Positions 61,266 to 64,000 of a stretch of 64,000 nucleotides of DNA are shown here, in pieces. Origin of the DNA: Crocinitomicaceae bacterium (GTDB taxonomy: Bacteria; Bacteroidota; Bacteroidia; Flavobacteriales_G; Salibacteraceae). The stretch covers positions 581,059 through 645,058 of the forward strand of contig PAVO01000019.1 in assembly GCA_002713215.1 (NCBI GenBank). The letters are read 5' to 3'. Positions within the stretch are counted from its first letter, which is position 1. Each line of letters begins with the position of its first letter. The notes beneath the pieces were generated by a model. The model saw nothing but the letters and a program-made list of their open reading frames with translations. It searched no databases and had not been told where the DNA came from. Both the position numbers and the translations under genes were made by a program.

Positions 61266-61901
61266 ATGAAGCTCATCGTTATTTCAAGTCCAAATAAGTC
61301 TAGATCTGAAATAAAACACGTAGTTGACTTTTTTGAGAACGGACTGGATGTTTTTCATATTAAGAAGAAAGGATTTTCCAGGTCAAGAATGAAGGAATAC
61401 ATTAGAATGATTCCGAGAAAATATCATGACAGGTTGGTACTTCATTCGCATTATTCCCTGGCCAAACAGTTTGGTTTAAGAGGGATTCATATATCTCGTC
61501 ACAAAAAGAGAAGAAAGTTCATAAGTGTGGTGCATTACTATATTGCCAAAATAATTGCTCCCGGTCTCAAGATTTCAAAATCCTACCATTCAATTCATAG
61601 TATGGTTAACGATAAAAAGAACTACGACTATGTATTTATCAGTCCCGTCTTTGACCACCATGACATAAGTGTATTTAGTGCAGCCTTTGGAGAAAAACAA
61701 CTTAGGAGTGTTTTGTACAAATCCAAGCATGAAGTAATAGCTCTGGGTGGTGTAAGAACTGAAAGGATTGAATTGGCTAGACGAACTGGATTTTCAGGTA
61801 TAGCACTTCATAGCGCTATTTGGAAAGAAAAAACTCATCGCCTACAAAAATTTATGGAGGTAAGTAACGAGGTGCAACGGGTTGTTCGCGAAGTTAATTA
61901 A
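61266..61901 (+). CDS. Thiamine-phosphate-synthase-like (ThiE/TenI) protein
   Basis: A 211-residue TIM-barrel protein similar to thiamine phosphate synthase or TenI: VFHIKKKGFSRSRMKEYIRM near the N-terminus, IHISRHKKRR, DYVFISPVFDHHDIS, VIALGGVRTERIE and FSGIALHSAIWKE. The usual ThiE substrate motif QLR[DE]K is replaced by HIKKK, so it may not be a true thiamine synthase; no other thiamine genes are near. Its ATG directly follows the GGGP synthase stop, so they are co-translated. Confidence 0.8.
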   Translation: MKLIVISSPNKSRSEIKHVVDFFENGLDVFHIKKKGFSRSRMKEYIRMIPRKYHDRLVLHSHYSLAKQFGLRGIHISRHKKRRKFISVVHYYIAKIIAPGLKISKSYHSIHSMVNDKKNYDYVFISPVFDHHDISVFSAAFGEKQLRSVLYKSKHEVIALGGVRTERIELARRTGFSGIALHSAIWKEKTHRLQKFMEVSNEVQRVVREVN

Positions 61902-63828
61902 TGAATTCCCATTTAATTCCAAACTTTAATGCCCGATCTGGCATAGGATAGGAGGGAGCGGCAAAATAGTTGTAAGGTACGGCACCTTCCAGCAAATTTG
62001 TTACTCGGACAAAAAAGTAAGTTCTATCAACTTTGACCATCATGTATGCCTCTAACCACGGATAGCTGCCTATAGTGTTAGTATTCTGGGTTTGATATTG
62101 CCTTATTGTTGGATTATAGGAGTCACCTGTATAGTCCGTTGTATAATACAAATCACTTCCGGCTCTCACCAGCATTTCTTTTTTAAAGATAGTTGTTTCA
62201 AAGTAGAAGGAGGAGTAGGAAAGGAATTCCGGAATATTTATAATGTCAGATTTGTCTATGTTCTGATATCGAAGGTTTAAATTCAGGTGGAATTTCCAAA
62301 CACGAAATGATTGGCTTAGGTATGCTTGAAAAATACTTAGATCTCTATTAAATTGATTTACCTTGCTGCTGTGGTCAAAGTAGGTGTAGTTGGAAATTGC
62401 ATTGTAGTCAGCACCAAGCTTAAATCGAAGATTCGGGATTTCGATTTCCAGGTTTGCTCCGTTTCTTTCAATAAGATTTAAATTGTTCTTCCAACTGTAG
62501 GTTGCAGAGCTAAAATCCCGAAAGACAATTTTAGGGTTTGATTTTTCTAAATGAATTTCCGCTGAAACTTTCATTTTCCCTAATTGATTGGAAGAAGTTA
62601 AGTTTATGTTTCGATCACCAACATCATATCCTTCGGTAACTTCATGGTAGTTAATGGAAAAATGGTATTTCGACCTCCAATCGTTTGAAAGTGAAGCTCC
62701 AATAATCGTATTAGTTAAGTATTGATTGTTCAATGTTTTCCCCGTGTAGAACTCCTGTTGAAAATATTCGAGGTATTGAAATCCTCCAAAAGCCTTGAGG
62801 CTGAGATTTTCTAGAACTTCACTTTTATTCCTGTTTATCATCCATCGAATACCCAGCATATTATCAACCTCTTTCAAATTGGTAAAGTCACTAATATTCA
62901 TGCCATTGTTTACACTACCCGCTGGGTAGTTTAGCGAATCAGCACTTAGGTCTACGTATCCAAATTCTTTGTTATTGTACCTAAACTCATGGTAGGGAGT
63001 GAGTTTAGGTATTACTGACTTTCCGATAATTGAATCCAGATATATGGAATCGTTATCATCGGTATAGTATTGGGTAGAGACTTTGCCGAAATTCAAAAAC
63101 TGCTTGACATAAAACTCCTGATTTCTTGAAATGTTTCTTGCCTGATCAAACCTAACCGGAATCCCTTTTCTGCTAACATTATTTGATTCGGTAAATAGCG
63201 AGTCATTTACAATTCCTCCGTTTTCCTCATTATAACTATCGTTATAATTAAGATTTGCTATAACTCCATATCGGTTGTTTTTGGACTTATAGCTCTGAAA
63301 CATTCTAAAACTATTAATACTTGCACGTTGTCTCAGATAAAAGCCTTCTGAACTTACCTTCTTATATTCCAATCCGATGTTCCAGCTTGGGTTGATGTTC
63401 TGTGAAAACTCGATTTCGATTCCCTCTTCTTTTTGAGCACCATTGATGTAAAAGGCTTTTGCATAGGGCTGGGAAACCTGGAAGTATTCATTCTTTTGAT
63501 GGTTAAATCTAAAATCGTCCAGTTGATCAAATTGAGTATTGAATCCGAATTTGCTGTCCGATTGAAATTTTAGATCTTTTTGGGCTGTACCGTTGTTCCC
63601 TAAATTGGTTTTGAAATTGTAGAGCTGAGGGTTGTAATAGAAGAAGGGGAAGAAGGTTGTATCGATTTTATTATAATCGATGGAGTCGTTAATAAAGTCA
63701 GTTTTGTTAAACGTATAAAACTCTTGAAGTTTAACCACTTTATCTTTCTTCCCTTTGGCTGGAATGTCCTGGGCAGATAATGAATAGTTTAATAAACTAA
63801 GTAGGATTAGAAAAACGAGGTTTTTCAA
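61894..63828 (-). CDS. Putative porin (Bacteroidota family)
   Basis: A 644-residue outer-membrane protein with a signal peptide (MKNLVFLILLSLLNYSLSAQ). The mature protein is a series of amphipathic strands with aromatic girdles (FNPSWN-like turns, for example INPSWNIGLEYKKVSSEGFY and YGVIANLNYNDSYNEENGG), ending ALKFGIKWEFIN as beta-barrels do. It fits the putative-porin family found next to GGGP-synthase or unrelated genes in Bacteroidota. No TonB-type plug is present. The 3' end overlaps the convergent ThiE-like gene by eight bases. Confidence 0.8.
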   Translation of the reverse strand: MKNLVFLILLSLLNYSLSAQDIPAKGKKDKVVKLQEFYTFNKTDFINDSIDYNKIDTTFFPFFYYNPQLYNFKTNLGNNGTAQKDLKFQSDSKFGFNTQFDQLDDFRFNHQKNEYFQVSQPYAKAFYINGAQKEEGIEIEFSQNINPSWNIGLEYKKVSSEGFYLRQRASINSFRMFQSYKSKNNRYGVIANLNYNDSYNEENGGIVNDSLFTESNNVSRKGIPVRFDQARNISRNQEFYVKQFLNFGKVSTQYYTDDNDSIYLDSIIGKSVIPKLTPYHEFRYNNKEFGYVDLSADSLNYPAGSVNNGMNISDFTNLKEVDNMLGIRWMINRNKSEVLENLSLKAFGGFQYLEYFQQEFYTGKTLNNQYLTNTIIGASLSNDWRSKYHFSINYHEVTEGYDVGDRNINLTSSNQLGKMKVSAEIHLEKSNPKIVFRDFSSATYSWKNNLNLIERNGANLEIEIPNLRFKLGADYNAISNYTYFDHSSKVNQFNRDLSIFQAYLSQSFRVWKFHLNLNLRYQNIDKSDIINIPEFLSYSSFYFETTIFKKEMLVRAGSDLYYTTDYTGDSYNPTIRQYQTQNTNTIGSYPWLEAYMMVKVDRTYFFVRVTNLLEGAVPYNYFAAPSYPMPDRALKFGIKWEFIN

Positions 63829-63885
63829 TGAGTGTGTTTTGATTTCAAAAGTACAAAGGGTAGGGGATGCTACATCATAAAAAAC

Positions 63886-63925
63886 AAAAAACCCCCGACT
63901 AAAAAAATAGAGGGGGGTTTTTAAA
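63886..63925 (-). terminator. Terminator of the rRNA operon
   Basis: On the minus strand a stem of about six G-C pairs (CCCCCC / GGGGG, loop about 12) is followed by a T-rich run, about seven bases after the 5S 3' end. Confidence 0.75.
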
Positions 63926-63929
63926 AAAT

Positions 63930-64000
63930 CGGCAACGACCTACTCTCCCGGGTTTAACCAGTACCATCGGCGCGGGTGGGCTTAACTACTCTGTTCGGAA
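63930..64000 (-). rRNA. rrf: 5S rRNA, 3' part (cut by window edge)
   Basis: The minus strand reads TTCCGAACAGAGTAGTTAAG, then the segment with GCCGATGGTACTGG and the 3' end GGGAGAGTAGGTCGTTGCC, which are universal bacterial 5S features. About 71 of roughly 110-120 bases are visible; the rest of the rRNA operon should lie beyond the window. Confidence 0.95.

Noticed and set aside
61266..61901. Calling this gene thiE
   Set aside because: The fold matches, but the pyrophosphate-binding QLR[DE]K motif is not intact and no other thiamine genes are near, so only a ThiE/TenI-like label is given.
1..64000. CRISPR arrays, insertion sequences or prophage
   Set aside because: No regularly spaced repeats, transposases, integrases or phage structural genes were seen.

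Overview
The window is chromosomal DNA of a Bacteroidota bacterium, probably from a Flavobacteriales-like, gliding or marine lineage; the exact order is an inference. The evidence is: cargo with type IX secretion (T9SS) C-terminal signals, two PorP/SprF-type proteins, a PorV/PorQ-family barrel, a large TonB-dependent receptor with an N-terminal carboxypeptidase-like domain, lipoproteins with short lipoboxes, a Bacteroidota-type promoter motif (TAnnTTTG) before typA and ahcY, weak ribosome binding sites and AT-rich DNA. It carries core genes (typA, ruvC, greA, ahcY, tRNA-Leu, the 3' part of a 5S rRNA) and no phage, transposase or CRISPR array, so it reads as chromosome rather than a mobile element.

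Layout. 1-1142: a partial gene and a metallophosphatase. 1148-8598 (minus): an RND efflux operon (adaptor, pump, outer-membrane factor) with an M1-family peptidase as its last gene. 8773-11851 (plus): a lipoprotein and a T9SS-secreted beta-propeller protein. 11925-13126 (minus): two apparently broken genes, a SnoaL-like protein with a C-terminal frameshift and a CPBP-family membrane protease with an internal stop. 13425-18435 (minus): a propeller histidine kinase, a LytTR response regulator and two small secreted cysteine-rich proteins, each preceded by a LytTR-type direct repeat. 18436-19369: a third copy of that repeat with no obvious target, then a tRNA-Leu(UAG) followed by three copies of its 3' end plus terminator. 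19522-26590 (plus): flavin reductase, DUF3127 protein, TPR protein, short-chain fatty acid transporter and two PorP/SprF-like proteins. 26770-28563: typA. 28638-32244 (minus): CAP-like and leucine-rich-repeat secreted proteins. 32436-41705: SDR enzyme, histidine kinase, VPS10/BNR propeller protein, SPOR protein, glycosyltransferase and flippase-like membrane protein. 41756: ruvC. 42309-57463 (minus): a surface-protein block of two ~1,490-residue paralogues, HIT protein, GreA, a PorV-family protein and a TonB receptor. 57634-63828: small secreted proteins, ahcY, a PPTase / GGGP synthase / ThiE-like operon, and a putative porin. 63930-64000: the end of an rRNA operon.

The most interesting part is 13.4-18.8 kb. 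Three near-identical elements (two 9-nt half sites exactly 21 nt apart, start to start) match the published type of LytTR-family binding site. Two of them lie about 110 nt upstream of two unrelated-looking secreted proteins that each have eight mature cysteines. Kinase, regulator, direct-repeat operators, small secreted proteins and a (now broken) CPBP protease resemble in layout the peptide-signalling or bacteriocin loci of Gram-positive bacteria. That functional reading is inference. Three genes carry disruptions (frameshift, nonsense codon, T9 homopolymer shift) that should be checked against raw reads.
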